From Rathayibacter sp. VKM Ac-2857 (lineage in GTDB: Bacteria; Actinomycetota; Actinomycetes; Actinomycetales; Microbacteriaceae): 64,000 nt of DNA. Below the pieces are notes generated by a model. That model worked only from the letters and a program-made list of their open reading frames with translations. It was not told the DNA's origin and did not search any database. Within the stretch, counting starts at the first letter, position 1. Each line of letters opens with the position of its first letter. The stretch is from assembly GCF_013205025.1 (NCBI RefSeq), contig NZ_JABMLE010000002.1, positions 186,001 through 250,000 on the forward strand, read 5' to 3'. Shown here one piece after another: positions 1 through 7,969 of this stretch. A program made the translations under genes and the position numbers.

Positions 1-2
1 CG

Positions 3-425
3 GTGCACGGCGACGCCGAGGCGGCCGTGCTCGGCTGGCTGAAGCCGCGCGGTGTCGTCGCCCTGCTCGTCACGGAGGACTGCGACGACGATCACGCGGT
101 CGAGCACCTGGCCGCGGCCCTGGCGGCCATGAACGCGGTGACGCTGACCGTCGACGGCGAGCGCGCCGAGCGCCTCGCGCCGCTGACGAACACCCTCGCG
201 CGGCTTCTGCCGGGCGCGTTCGCCGACCTCCCGGTGGACGCGCACGCGCACTACCCGGAGGGAGCGGTCGCCGCGATCCTGACGCCGGAGATCCTCTACC
301 GCGGCTGGACGCCCCCGGAGACGCTGCGAGCGCTCGAGAGCGGCGAGGAGCGCGACGACGACGAGCGTCTGGCGCTGCTGACCCTCTACGGCCGCATCCG
401 CCAGCTCGACGTCCGCCCGGAGTGA
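3..425 (+). CDS. C-terminal part of an unrecognised acidic protein (5' end outside window)
   Basis: The frame is open from the first bases of the window and ends in TGA. The GTG at position 3 is simply the first possible start, so the true gene very probably begins upstream. The visible 140 residues are rich in Asp, Glu, Ala and Leu and contain an acidic stretch (CDDDH) and a Pro/Trp segment (GWTPPETLRAL). I see no signal peptide, membrane segment or catalytic motif that I can name. It points towards the 3' end of the tmRNA gene on the opposite strand. GC-rich third positions like its neighbours support real coding. The function is unknown. Confidence 0.55.
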   Translation: MHGDAEAAVLGWLKPRGVVALLVTEDCDDDHAVEHLAAALAAMNAVTLTVDGERAERLAPLTNTLARLLPGAFADLPVDAHAHYPEGAVAAILTPEILYRGWTPPETLRALESGEERDDDERLALLTLYGRIRQLDVRPE

Positions 426-474
426 CCGCCGGCGCGAGTGACCGCTGGCCCGAGTGACTCGAGCGGAGCGGTGG

Positions 475-496
475 CTCCCAGTGTGCGACGACGACC
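475..496. repeat. Left (3'-side) arm of the inverted repeat bracketing the tmRNA gene
   Basis: Positions 479-496 read CAGTGTGCGACGACGACC, the exact reverse complement of 923-940. With a single bulged base the match extends to 475-478 (CTCC) against 942-945 (GGAG). This arm lies two bases beyond the mature CCA end of tmRNA. Confidence 0.85.
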
Positions 497-498
497 GG

Positions 499-871
499 TG
501 GTGGAGATGGGGGGAATCGAACCCCCGTCCATCGCTGTGATTCTGCGCCTTCTACGGGTGTAGCCAGTGAGAGCGTTCTACTCGGCCCCGACCGTTACCA
601 CTGGCGCATCGGTCGACGGGCCCAGCCCGAGTGCAAGTCCCGCGTCGCCCTCAGGCGTAACGACGCAGCAAGTCCTCTAGATGACGCCAGGATCCGGGGC
701 GAGGACGCACCCACGGGCTGACGGACTATCTACTCTGGCTTAGGCAGCGAGAGCGAAGTCGGTGCGCTTCTGTTCGGCACCTGTGTTTTTCAGAGATCGT
801 TAACGAGATAACCCTGAATCCTCGACCCGCTTCTCGCAGTTTCGCAGGCAATGTCGAAACCGATCATCCCC
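499..871 (-). ncRNA. ssrA: tmRNA (transfer-messenger RNA, SsrA)
   Basis: Read on the minus strand, the gene begins GGGGATGATCGGTTTCGACA, the usual tmRNA 5' acceptor half, and ends with a T-arm (GGGTTCGATTCCCCCC) and CATCTCCACCA with an encoded CCA. The internal reading frame lies at 740-778 (minus) and encodes the tag AEQKRTDFALAA followed by TAA. The ALAA end is the classical degradation tag. tmRNA with SmpB releases ribosomes stalled on mRNAs lacking a stop codon and marks the product for proteolysis. The smpB gene is two genes upstream on the same strand, separated by an MFS transporter gene. An 18-bp inverted repeat brackets the gene. Confidence 0.97.
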
Positions 872-922
872 GCGAGCACTCACCGGCACTGAGCCTTAGC
901 CGGCACTGGGCCGGGTGGAGTG

Positions 923-945
923 GGTCGTCGTCGCACACTGTGGAG
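923..945. repeat. Right (5'-side) arm of the inverted repeat bracketing the tmRNA gene
   Basis: Positions 923-940 read GGTCGTCGTCGCACACTG, the exact complement of the arm at 479-496. It lies about 50 nt upstream of the mature tmRNA 5' end and just downstream of a TAGACT box on the minus strand, so a precursor starting there would carry both arms. Confidence 0.85.
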
Positions 946-957
946 TTACAAGGAGAC

Positions 958-963
958 AGTCTA
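958..963 (-). promoter_or_regulatory. Candidate -10 box (TAGACT) for the tmRNA precursor
   Basis: On the minus strand TAGACT occurs at 963-958 and overlaps the TAG stop codon of the upstream MFS gene. A start about 7 nt downstream (near 951) would place the 5' arm of the inverted repeat at the very beginning of the transcript. A weak TTGACA-like box (GTGACG) is only about 15 bp further up, so this call rests on the -10 alone. Confidence 0.4.
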
Positions 964-2442
964 CCTCGTCGCGCGCTCCGTCACCCGTCGACGGCGCAGA
1001 TCGAGCAGTCCGAGCACCAGCGCCAGCGCGATCAGCCCGAGGGTGACGAAGTAGCCGTTGCGGAAGGCGTCGTGGTACTGGTCGAGCCCCTCGGCCATCC
1101 CGGCCTCGCTGGCGAGAGTGGCGAAGAACACCGCCGAGGCGCAGGCCGTGCCCACCGCCGTGCCGACGCGCTGCCCGAGCTGGCCGACCGAGCCCGCGAC
1201 GCCGCCCTGCTCGGGCGGGATCTCGGCGAGCGTCAGCGTCTGGTTCGGCGAGACGACGAAGCCGCCGCCCGCTCCGGCGACGAGCATCGCCGCGCCCATC
1301 CCGTAGGCGGCCGTCTCGGCCGGCAGCAGCTCGGCCGCCAGCAGCACCAGGGTGAAGCCGATCACGACGAGCGCGATGCCCAGCACGACGAGGGCGCGGC
1401 CGTAGCGCTGGACGAGCTTGCCCCCGTACCAGGCGGTCACCGCGGAGGTGAGCGCGAACGGGATGCTCACCATGCCCGCGAACACCGGCGCGAGGCCGAG
1501 CCCCTGCTGGAGGAAGAGCGTCGTGAGCAGGAAGGTCGCCGGGATCGCGGCGAAGTAGGACGTCGCGACCAGGATCCCGTTGCGGTACGAGCTGGTGCGG
1601 AAGATCCGGAAGTCGATGACCGGCGTGCGGTCCTTCGCGGCGTAGTGCGCCTCCCACTTGACGAAGGCGTACGCGGCGACCACCGCCAGCAGCAGCCAGA
1701 ACCAGCGGAACGGCGAGTCCGTCGAGGCGCCGGTGGTCAGCAGGAACGGGAGCATGAAGGCGAAGATCGTCACGCCCAGCAGCAGCAGGCCGACCGGGTC
1801 GAGCGAGGTGTCGCCCACCGGGGTCCGCTGGACCTTCGGCAGCAGCTTCCAGGCGAAGACGAGTGCGGCGATGCCGAGCGGGATGTTCATCCAGAACAGC
1901 AGGCGCCAGCCGTCCTGCTCGCCGCCGATCGCGATCAGCAGACCGCCCAAGGTCGGCCCGAACGCGGTGGAGAGGCCGATCACCGCGCCGAAGACGCCGA
2001 AGGCACGGGCCCGCGCCGCACCGGTGAACAGCTGCTGCACCAGGCCGAGCACCTGCGGCATCTGGATGCCCGCGGCGATGCCCTGGACGAAGCGGGCGAC
2101 GACGAGCAGCTCGATGGTCGGCGCCACGGCGCAGAGCAGGCTCGCCAGCGTGAACGCGGTCAGCCCGACGAGGAACAGCAGGCGCCGCGACTTGATGTCG
2201 CCGAGCCGGCCGGACGGCACGAGCGAGAGCCCGAAGGCGAGCGCGTAGCCGGCGACGATCAGCTGCAGCTGGCTCGGGTCGGCCGAGAGCGACTTCTCGA
2301 TCGAGGGCAGCCCGACGTTGACCTTGGAGAGGTCGAGGATCGTGAAGGCGGCGACGGAGACCGCGACGGCGAAGGCCCGCCAGCGCGTCCTCTCCTCCGC
2401 GGCGGAGGGCGGCGCGTCGGGGGCGTTGTCGGGAGAGGTCAC
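961..2442 (-). CDS. MFS drug:H+ antiporter-type transporter (DHA2, 14-TM type)
   Basis: A 493-residue integral membrane protein. The N-terminus is a short hydrophilic segment followed by a first helix ending in LDLSKVNVGLPSIEKSL, which matches the helix-1 signature of DHA2/EmrB-QacA exporters (LDxTIVNVALP). The Asp common to that helix is present. The next helices contain the MFS loop motif SGRLGDIKSRR, and about 14 hydrophobic segments follow. I chose the GTG at 2442 because GGAGGA lies 3-8 nt upstream; the open frame continues upstream but overlaps smpB. It probably exports a small hydrophobic compound by proton antiport; the substrate is not deducible. It sits between smpB and ssrA on the same strand. 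Confidence 0.85.
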   Translation of the reverse strand: MTSPDNAPDAPPSAAEERTRWRAFAVAVSVAAFTILDLSKVNVGLPSIEKSLSADPSQLQLIVAGYALAFGLSLVPSGRLGDIKSRRLLFLVGLTAFTLASLLCAVAPTIELLVVARFVQGIAAGIQMPQVLGLVQQLFTGAARARAFGVFGAVIGLSTAFGPTLGGLLIAIGGEQDGWRLLFWMNIPLGIAALVFAWKLLPKVQRTPVGDTSLDPVGLLLLGVTIFAFMLPFLLTTGASTDSPFRWFWLLLAVVAAYAFVKWEAHYAAKDRTPVIDFRIFRTSSYRNGILVATSYFAAIPATFLLTTLFLQQGLGLAPVFAGMVSIPFALTSAVTAWYGGKLVQRYGRALVVLGIALVVIGFTLVLLAAELLPAETAAYGMGAAMLVAGAGGGFVVSPNQTLTLAEIPPEQGGVAGSVGQLGQRVGTAVGTACASAVFFATLASEAGMAEGLDQYHDAFRNGYFVTLGLIALALVLGLLDLRRRRVTERATR

Positions 2443-2507
2443 GTCCTCCAGTCTCTCAGGACCGGAGCGCGCGCCTCCCCCGCTCGCGGGACATCGGCGC
2501 GGACGGC

Positions 2508-2984
2508 CTACTCGCCCATGCGACGTCGGGTGGACATGGCGCGGTCGGCCTCGCGGCGGTCCTGGCGCTCGCGGAGCACCTGGCGCTTGTCGTAGTCCTT
2601 CTTGCCCTTCGCGACCGCGAGCTCGACCTTGGCCTTGCCGTCGCTGAAGTAGAGCGAGAGCGGGATCAGCGTGTACCCGCCCTCCTTCACCTTGTTGTGG
2701 ATCTTGAGGATCTGCGCCTTGTGCAGCAGAAGCTTGCGCTTGCGACGCGGCGGGTGGTTGGTCCAGGTGCCCTGGGCCCACTCGTTGATGTGCACGGCGT
2801 CGAGCCACGCCTCGCCGCCGTCGACGAAGGCGTAGCCGTCGACGAGCGAGGCGCGGCCGTTCCGGAGCGACTTGACCTCGGTGCCGGAGAGCACGAGTCC
2901 CGCCTCATAGGTGTCCTCGATGAGGTAGTCGTGGCGCGCCTTGCGGTTGGTCGCGACGACCTTCTGTCCCTGTTCCCTGGGCAC
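2508..2984 (-). CDS. smpB: SsrA-binding protein SmpB
   Basis: At 158 residues this is the normal SmpB length. It has the beta-barrel start [20 protein letters not shown], the conserved block [14 protein letters not shown], and a basic, helix-forming tail ([21 protein letters not shown]) that enters the ribosomal A site. SmpB binds tmRNA and delivers it to stalled ribosomes. The start is GTG with AAGGAG seven bases upstream. It lies downstream of ftsX, from which a hairpin and a TATACT box separate it, and upstream of an MFS gene and ssrA on the same strand. Confidence 0.97.
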   Translation of the reverse strand: MPREQGQKVVATNRKARHDYLIEDTYEAGLVLSGTEVKSLRNGRASLVDGYAFVDGGEAWLDAVHINEWAQGTWTNHPPRRKRKLLLHKAQILKIHNKVKEGGYTLIPLSLYFSDGKAKVELAVAKGKKDYDKRQVLRERQDRREADRAMSTRRRMGE

Positions 2985-3010
2985 GGCTGCTCCTTCGGTC
3001 CGAGAGCGAT

Positions 3011-3040
3011 GGTGGGCCGCCCCGATCGGGGCAGCCCACC
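3011..3040 (-). terminator. Hairpin between ftsX and smpB
   Basis: The inverted repeat GGTGGGC-C-GCCCC/GGGGC-A-GCCCACC has a 4-nt loop. It lies immediately downstream of the smpB -10 candidate, so it may end ftsEX transcription or form in the smpB leader. There is no clear U tract. Confidence 0.45.
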
Positions 3041-3046
3041 AGTATA
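3041..3046 (-). promoter_or_regulatory. Candidate -10 box (TATACT) for smpB
   Basis: TATACT on the minus strand is a near-consensus -10 element about 55 nt upstream of the smpB start. A weak -35 (TCGACC, 3067-3062) is 15 bp further up. Confidence 0.5.
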
Positions 3047-3077
3047 CGGCCGCACGCGGCCGGTCGAGCCGGGCGGT

Positions 3078-3992
3078 CTAGACCCGCAGGTACCGCGCGA
3101 TCGCCACGTTGGCCGAGATCGCCGCCAGGATGATCCCCACCACGATCAGGATCGGCACGACGATCAGTGCGTCGTCGACGCCGACGAACGACGTCAGCGG
3201 GATCCGGTAGGCGAGGAAGCCCTGCACGAAGAAGACCACGATCGCCACGACCGCGACTCCCGCGAGGATCGAGCCGAGCAGCGCCGCGAACACGCCCTCG
3301 AGGATGAAGGGGGTCTGGATGAACCGGTTCGAGGCACCCACGAGCCGCATGATGCCCAGCTCCCGTCTCCTCGAGAACGCCGACAATCGGATCGTCGTGG
3401 CGATCAGCAGCACCGCCGCCACGAGCATCAGCACCGCGATGCCGATGGCCGTGTAGCTGGCCGCGTTGAGGATCGAGAAGATCTGGTCGAGGTACTGCTT
3501 CTGATCGGTGACGCTCTCGACCCCCGAGACGCTGGACAGGCTCTCCACGAGCACGTCCGATTGCGTCGGGTCCTTCAGGTTGATCCAGAAGGTCTGGTTG
3601 AGCAGGTCGGGGGTGACGTACTCGGCGACCGGGTTGCCGGCGAACTGCTCCTGGAAGTTCGCGTAGGCCTGGTCGTGGTCCTCGAAGTAGGAGCGGTCGA
3701 TGTACGGCGCCAGCGTCGCGCCCGCGAGCTGCGTCTCGACGGTGTCGATCTGCTCCTGGGTGGCGTCGGAGCCGCTGCAGTTCGCGCCGCCGGAGGTGGC
3801 TGTGCACATGTACACCGCGACCTGCGCCTTGTCGTACCAGAAGTTCTTCATCTGGCCGATCTGCATCTGCAGCAGGATCGCGGTGCCGACGAAGGTGAGC
3901 GAGATGAAGGTCACCAGGATCACCGAGACGACCATGGAGACGTTGCGCCGGAGGCCGCTCGAGACCTCCGACCAGATCAGTGCGTATCTCAC
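3078..3992 (-). CDS. ftsX: Cell-division ABC transporter permease FtsX
   Basis: A 304-residue membrane protein with the FtsX layout: a cytoplasmic N-terminus, TM1 at about residues 19-42, an extracellular domain of about 130 residues, then three further TM helices. The extracellular domain carries two cysteines about nine residues apart (C63, C72) that could form a disulphide. The motif [17 protein letters not shown] before TM3 is characteristic. FtsX couples the FtsE ATPase to cell-wall hydrolases (RipC-type NlpC/P60 enzymes in actinobacteria) at the septum. Its ATG overlaps the ftsE stop by 4 bp (ATGA), so the two are translationally coupled. Confidence 0.96.
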   Translation of the reverse strand: MRYALIWSEVSSGLRRNVSMVVSVILVTFISLTFVGTAILLQMQIGQMKNFWYDKAQVAVYMCTATSGGANCSGSDATQEQIDTVETQLAGATLAPYIDRSYFEDHDQAYANFQEQFAGNPVAEYVTPDLLNQTFWINLKDPTQSDVLVESLSSVSGVESVTDQKQYLDQIFSILNAASYTAIGIAVLMLVAAVLLIATTIRLSAFSRRRELGIMRLVGASNRFIQTPFILEGVFAALLGSILAGVAVVAIVVFFVQGFLAYRIPLTSFVGVDDALIVVPILIVVGIILAAISANVAIARYLRV

Positions 3993-5194
3993 TTGACGGG
4001 TCCTACATCCTGCTGGTCGTCCCCGGACTCGTCGCCCTCGCCCGCGTGGGCGCGCAGCCCCAGGCGGGCCGCGAGAGACTCCTCGGGGAGGGCCCCGGTG
4101 TCGGCGGGGAGATAGATCGGGCCGGTCTGGCTCTGCAGCTCGACCACGCGCGGCGAGGCGGGCGCCTCGGTCGGCGCGGGGGGCGGCGGCGGGACGACCG
4201 GGTTCGACTGGGTGGTGGGGCGGGCCGGAGCGACGTGGGTCTCGGGAGCGGCGGCCGAGCGGCGGCCCTCCGGGACGCGGGGCTGCGGTGCGGTCTGCTG
4301 CAGGCGCGGGCGGGCGAACGCGGCGCCGTGCTCGGGGAGCTCCGGCGCGGCGGCGGCGGGCGCCGGGGCGCGGCGCAGGTCGACCTCCGGAACCTCGGCG
4401 GGCGCGAGGGCGCTCTCCGTGATCACGGGCACCGCGATCGAGGACGTGGTCGTCGGGTGGTCGTCGGCCGCGACGACCACGACGCCGTCGTGCACGACGG
4501 TGATGCTCTCGGTCTGGCCGTAACCGCCGCGGCTCTCGTCGCGGACGATGCTGCCGGCCGAGAGCTCGATGACGCGGCGCTTCATCTGGTCGACGATGCC
4601 GGCCTCGTGGGTGGCCATGATGACGGTCGTGCCGCCGGCGTTGATCCGCTCGAGCAGCGCCATGATGCCGGCGCTGGTCGTCGGGTCGAGGTTTCCGGTC
4701 GGCTCGTCGGCGAGGAGGACCGCCGGCTTGTTGACCACGGCGCGGGCGATGGCCACGCGCTGCTGCTCACCGCCGGAGAGCTCGTGCGGCAGGCGCGCGG
4801 CCTTGCCGGCGAGGCCCACCATCTTGAGCGTGTCGGGGACCGCCTCCTGGATGTAGCCCTTCGACTTGCCGATCACCTGGAGGCTGAAGGCGACGTTGTC
4901 GAAGACGGACTTGTTCGGGAGGAGCCGGAAGTCCTGGAACACCACGCCCATGTTGCGGCGGAAGTAGGGGACCTTGCGGCTCGAGATCTTGCCCAGGTTC
5001 TGCCCGAGCACGTGGATCGAGCCGGAGGAGGGCCGCTCCTCCTTGAGGATCAGGCGGAGGCAGCTGGACTTGCCGGACCCGGAGGCGCCGACGAGGAAGA
5101 CGAACTCGCCCCGGAGGATCTCGAGATCGATGGCGTTGAGGGCGGGTCTCGTGCCACCCCGATACTGCTTGGAGACGTTGTCGAAGCGAATCAT
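3989..5194 (-). CDS. ftsE: Cell-division ATP-binding protein FtsE with long C-terminal extension
   Basis: Residues 1-222 form a complete ABC ATPase: Walker A GASGSGKS (36-43), signature LSGGEQ (139-144), Walker B LLADEPTG (160-167) and the switch His in MATHEAG. FtsE usually ends near 220-230 residues. Here another 175 or so residues follow, rich in Pro, Ala, Glu and Val, with no predicted fold that I recognise ([14 protein letters not shown] near the end). The extension starts after a Gly/Tyr/Gln segment and stays in frame with normal codon use, so it is probably real. The partner is FtsX, whose gene overlaps. A TACCCT box lies 9 nt upstream of the ATG. Confidence 0.95.
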   Translation of the reverse strand: MIRFDNVSKQYRGGTRPALNAIDLEILRGEFVFLVGASGSGKSSCLRLILKEERPSSGSIHVLGQNLGKISSRKVPYFRRNMGVVFQDFRLLPNKSVFDNVAFSLQVIGKSKGYIQEAVPDTLKMVGLAGKAARLPHELSGGEQQRVAIARAVVNKPAVLLADEPTGNLDPTTSAGIMALLERINAGGTTVIMATHEAGIVDQMKRRVIELSAGSIVRDESRGGYGQTESITVVHDGVVVVAADDHPTTTSSIAVPVITESALAPAEVPEVDLRRAPAPAAAAPELPEHGAAFARPRLQQTAPQPRVPEGRRSAAAPETHVAPARPTTQSNPVVPPPPPAPTEAPASPRVVELQSQTGPIYLPADTGALPEESLAARLGLRAHAGEGDESGDDQQDVGPVK

Positions 5195-5291
5195 GTCGGT
5201 ACGAGGGTAAGCGACGATTCCGGAGAGTGACCCGTCCGGCCGCCCGGCGCGCCGAGCGGACCGCTCGTCACCGCCCTCGGCGCCCGGCGGG

Positions 5292-6392
5292 TCAGGCGGA
5301 CTTGCGCCAGCGGATGCCGGCGGCGATGAAGCCGTCGAGGTCGCCGTCGAAGACGTGCGAGGGGTTGCCGACCTCGTGGTCGGTGCGGAGGTCCTTGACC
5401 ATCTGGTACGGCGCGAGGACGTAGCTGCGCATCTGGTCGCCCCAGCTCGCGGTGATGTTGCCGGCCAGCTCCTTCTTGGTCGCCGCCTCCTGCTCCTTCT
5501 GCAGCAGCAGCAGGCGCGACTGCAGCACGCGCATGGCGGCAGCGCGGTTCTGGATCTGGCTCTTCTCGTTCTGCATCGAGACGACGAGGCCGGTGGGGAG
5601 GTGGGTGAGTCGCACCGCGGAGTCGGTCGTGTTGACCGACTGGCCGCCGGGGCCCGAGGAGCGGAAGACGTCGACGCGGATGTCGTTGTCCGGGATCTCG
5701 ATCGCGCCGGCCTCCTCCATCAGCGGGATGACCTCGACCGCGGCGAAGGACGTCTGGCGCTTGCCCGCAGCGCCGAAGGGGCTCATCCGCACGAGGCGGT
5801 GCGTGCCGGCCTCGACGGAGAGGGTGCCGAAGGCGTAGGGCGCGTCGATCTGGAAGGTGGCCGATTTGATGCCGGCCTCCTCCGCGTAGCTCGCGTCCAT
5901 CACGGTCGCGGGGTACTTGTGCTTCTCGGCCCAGCGGAGGTACATCCGCATCAGCATCTCGGCGAAGTCGGAGGCGTCGACGCCGCCGGCTCCCGCGCGG
6001 ATCGTGATGACGGCGGGGCGGTCGTCGTACTCGCCGTCGAGGAGGGTCTGCACCTCGAGGTCGCCCATGGTCTTCTGCAGCGCCTCGAGCTCGGCGATCG
6101 CCTCCTGCTCGGACTCCGCGTCGTCGGCCTCGTTGGCCATCTCGACCAGGACCTCGAGGTCGTCGAGGCGGCGCTCGATCGCGGTGATCCGGGCGAGCTC
6201 GGACTGCCGGTGGCTCAGCGCGCTGGTCACCTTCTGCGCGTTGTCGGTGTCGTCCCAGAGGTCGGGGACGCCCGCCTGCTCGTTCAGCTCCCCGATCTTC
6301 GCGCGGAGCTCGTCGACGTCGATGACGGCGAGGATGTCGGAGAAGGTGGAGCGGAGAGCAGTGATCTGCTCGGTGAAGTCGTTGTCCAGCAT
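5292..6392 (-). CDS. prfB: Peptide chain release factor 2
   Basis: A 366-residue class I release factor that terminates at UGA and UAA. The stop-recognition tripeptide SPF is at residues 204-206 ([16 protein letters not shown]) and the catalytic GGQ at 249-251 ([10 protein letters not shown]). The frame is open from ATG to stop with no internal UGA, so the autoregulatory +1 frameshift found in many prfB genes is absent here. It is followed on the same strand by ftsE-ftsX. A TAGTCT box lies 9 nt upstream of the ATG, suggesting a very short leader. Confidence 0.97.
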   Translation of the reverse strand: MLDNDFTEQITALRSTFSDILAVIDVDELRAKIGELNEQAGVPDLWDDTDNAQKVTSALSHRQSELARITAIERRLDDLEVLVEMANEADDAESEQEAIAELEALQKTMGDLEVQTLLDGEYDDRPAVITIRAGAGGVDASDFAEMLMRMYLRWAEKHKYPATVMDASYAEEAGIKSATFQIDAPYAFGTLSVEAGTHRLVRMSPFGAAGKRQTSFAAVEVIPLMEEAGAIEIPDNDIRVDVFRSSGPGGQSVNTTDSAVRLTHLPTGLVVSMQNEKSQIQNRAAAMRVLQSRLLLLQKEQEAATKKELAGNITASWGDQMRSYVLAPYQMVKDLRTDHEVGNPSHVFDGDLDGFIAAGIRWRKSA

Positions 6393-6401
6393 GGTGACCC
6401 C

Positions 6402-6407
6402 AGACTA
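6402..6407 (-). promoter_or_regulatory. Candidate -10 box (TAGTCT) for prfB
   Basis: TAGTCT on the minus strand ends 9 nt before the prfB ATG, and no Shine-Dalgarno lies between them. This fits a leaderless or near-leaderless transcript. Confidence 0.4.
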
Positions 6408-6465
6408 CCGGGGGCGCCCGGGGTCACCGCTGGGCGCCGTCGGGGCGGCGCTTAGGATGGGGCTG

Positions 6466-7740
6466 GTGAGCAGCACCGCCGAGCGCCCCTTCCCCGTCGG
6501 GCCGCTCCTGCTCTCCACTTTCCTGCCGACCCTGCTCTTCTCGGTCGGCGAGGGCGCGATCATCCCCCTCCTCCCCGCCGTCGCCGGTGACCTCGGTGCC
6601 ACGCTGGCGATCGCCGGTCTCGTCGCGGGAATGATCATGATCGGCGAGCTCGCGGGCGACATCCCGAGCGGCTGGATCGTCTCGCGGATCGGCGAGCGCG
6701 GCGCGATGCTCGGCGCGTCCGGTGCCTCGATCCTCGGGCTGGTGATCTGCCTGGTCTCGACCTCGTGGGTGACGCTCACCGTCGGGGTCTTCCTGATCGG
6801 CCTCGCGACGGCGGTCTTCGCGCTCGCCCGGCACGCCTTCATGACCTCGTTCGTGCCGATCAGCCACCGGGCGCGGGCGCTGTCCTCGCTCGCAGGGGTG
6901 TTCCGCGCGGGCTGGCTGATCGGCCCGTTCCTCGCGGCGGGGGTCGTGCACCTCAGCGGCTCGGTCGAGTCGATCTTCTGGGTGCACATCGTCTGCTGCG
7001 TCGCCGCGGTGGTCGTGCTGCTGCTCGTGCCGGACCCGGCGACGGTGCTGCGCCGCGCGGCGGCCGCCTCCGCCGCCGCCGACCCCGCGCTCGACGACGC
7101 CGCCGAGGCCGCGGCCGTGCCGGGGTCCTCCCCCGGCCTCGTCCGCACACTCCGCGCGCACCGCGGGGTGCTCGCGCGGATGGGCTCGGGCGCCGCCGTG
7201 ATCGGCGCCCTGCGCGCGAGCCGGACGCTGATCCTCCCGCTCTGGGCGGTCAGCCTCGGCCTCGCCGAGACCGACACCGCGATCATCATCGGCATCGCCG
7301 GGGCCCTCGACTTCGCCCTCTTCTACGCGGGCGGGCAGGTGATGGACCGCTTCGGCCGCGGCGCCACCGCGATCCCGTCGATGATCGGCCTGGGCCTCGG
7401 GCACCTGCTGCTGGTGGTGACGCTCCTCGCCGCGGACCCGGTGCCGTGGTTCGTCGCGGTGGCCTGCGTCCTCGCCGTGGCGAACGGGATCGGCTCGGGC
7501 ATCCTGATGACGATCGCCGCGGACCTCGCGCCGCCGAAGGATCCGGCGCCCTTCCTCGGCGCCTTCCGCTTCACCGGCGACGCGGGCAACGCCGCGGCGC
7601 CGATCGTCGTCTCCGCGCTGACCGCGGCCGTCTCGCTGCCGTTCGCGGCGGGGGCGATGGGCGTGCTCGGGCTGGCCGGCGCCGCCGCGCTCTCGCGCTG
7701 GATCCCGCGATACCTGCCGCACCGGCGCCCGCGCGGCTGA
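6466..7740 (+). CDS. MFS transporter (12-TM type), substrate unknown
   Basis: About 424 residues with two sets of six hydrophobic helices joined by a polar loop near the middle (around residues 195-230, with TLRAHRGVLARMG). The motif GWIVSRIGERGAML corresponds to the MFS loop between helices 2 and 3, and GGQVMDRFGRGATAI to its repeat in the second half. Two starts are possible: ATG at 6457 or GTG at 6466. TAGGAT at 6453-6458 looks like a -10 box and overlaps the ATG, which favours a leaderless GTG. It is transcribed divergently from prfB. The substrate cannot be inferred. Confidence 0.85.
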   Translation: MSSTAERPFPVGPLLLSTFLPTLLFSVGEGAIIPLLPAVAGDLGATLAIAGLVAGMIMIGELAGDIPSGWIVSRIGERGAMLGASGASILGLVICLVSTSWVTLTVGVFLIGLATAVFALARHAFMTSFVPISHRARALSSLAGVFRAGWLIGPFLAAGVVHLSGSVESIFWVHIVCCVAAVVVLLLVPDPATVLRRAAAASAAADPALDDAAEAAAVPGSSPGLVRTLRAHRGVLARMGSGAAVIGALRASRTLILPLWAVSLGLAETDTAIIIGIAGALDFALFYAGGQVMDRFGRGATAIPSMIGLGLGHLLLVVTLLAADPVPWFVAVACVLAVANGIGSGILMTIAADLAPPKDPAPFLGAFRFTGDAGNAAAPIVVSALTAAVSLPFAAGAMGVLGLAGAAALSRWIPRYLPHRRPRG

Positions 7741-7774
7741 GCCTGCGCACGGGGCCCTCCTCGCCGTCCCCTCC

Positions 7775-7780
7775 TACACT
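7775..7780 (+). promoter_or_regulatory. Candidate -10 box (TACACT) for tRNA-Leu
   Basis: TACACT lies 11 nt upstream of the mature tRNA-Leu 5' end, a good distance for a short processed leader. The -35 region is not recognisable. Confidence 0.5.
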
Positions 7781-7791
7781 GGAGGCCGCAC

Positions 7792-7872
7792 GCGGGAGTG
7801 GTGGAATGGCAGACACGCAGGATTTAGGTTCCTGTGCCGAGAGGCATGTGGGTTCGAGTCCCACCTTCCGCA
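7792..7872 (+). tRNA. tRNA-Leu (anticodon TAG)
   Basis: The acceptor stem is GCGGGAG/CTTCCGC with one G-T pair and discriminator A. The anticodon stem-loop is CAGGA-TTTAGGT-TCCTG, giving anticodon TAG (reads CUN leucine codons). A long variable arm (TGCCGAGAGGCA) marks a class II tRNA. The T-arm is GTGGGTTCGAGTCCCAC. CCA is not encoded. A low-GC insert begins directly after its 3' end, as is common for tRNA-associated islands. Confidence 0.95.
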
Positions 7873-7969
7873 CGAGAATTATTCACGTTTACCCAGCGCG
7901 GGTCGATCATTGACGCGAGTGACCGAAGGGACTCTTTTGCGGCGCTAGAGAACATGCAAAGATCCTCAC

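Noticed and set aside
940..2595. Long plus-strand frame antisense to the MFS and smpB genes
   Set aside because: Its translation is Arg/Gly/Glu/Gln-rich with no family features, as expected for a shadow frame of GC-rich coding DNA; the minus strand holds clear genes.
5292..6392. Programmed frameshift in prfB
   Set aside because: The reading frame is continuous from ATG to stop with no in-frame UGA near codon 25.
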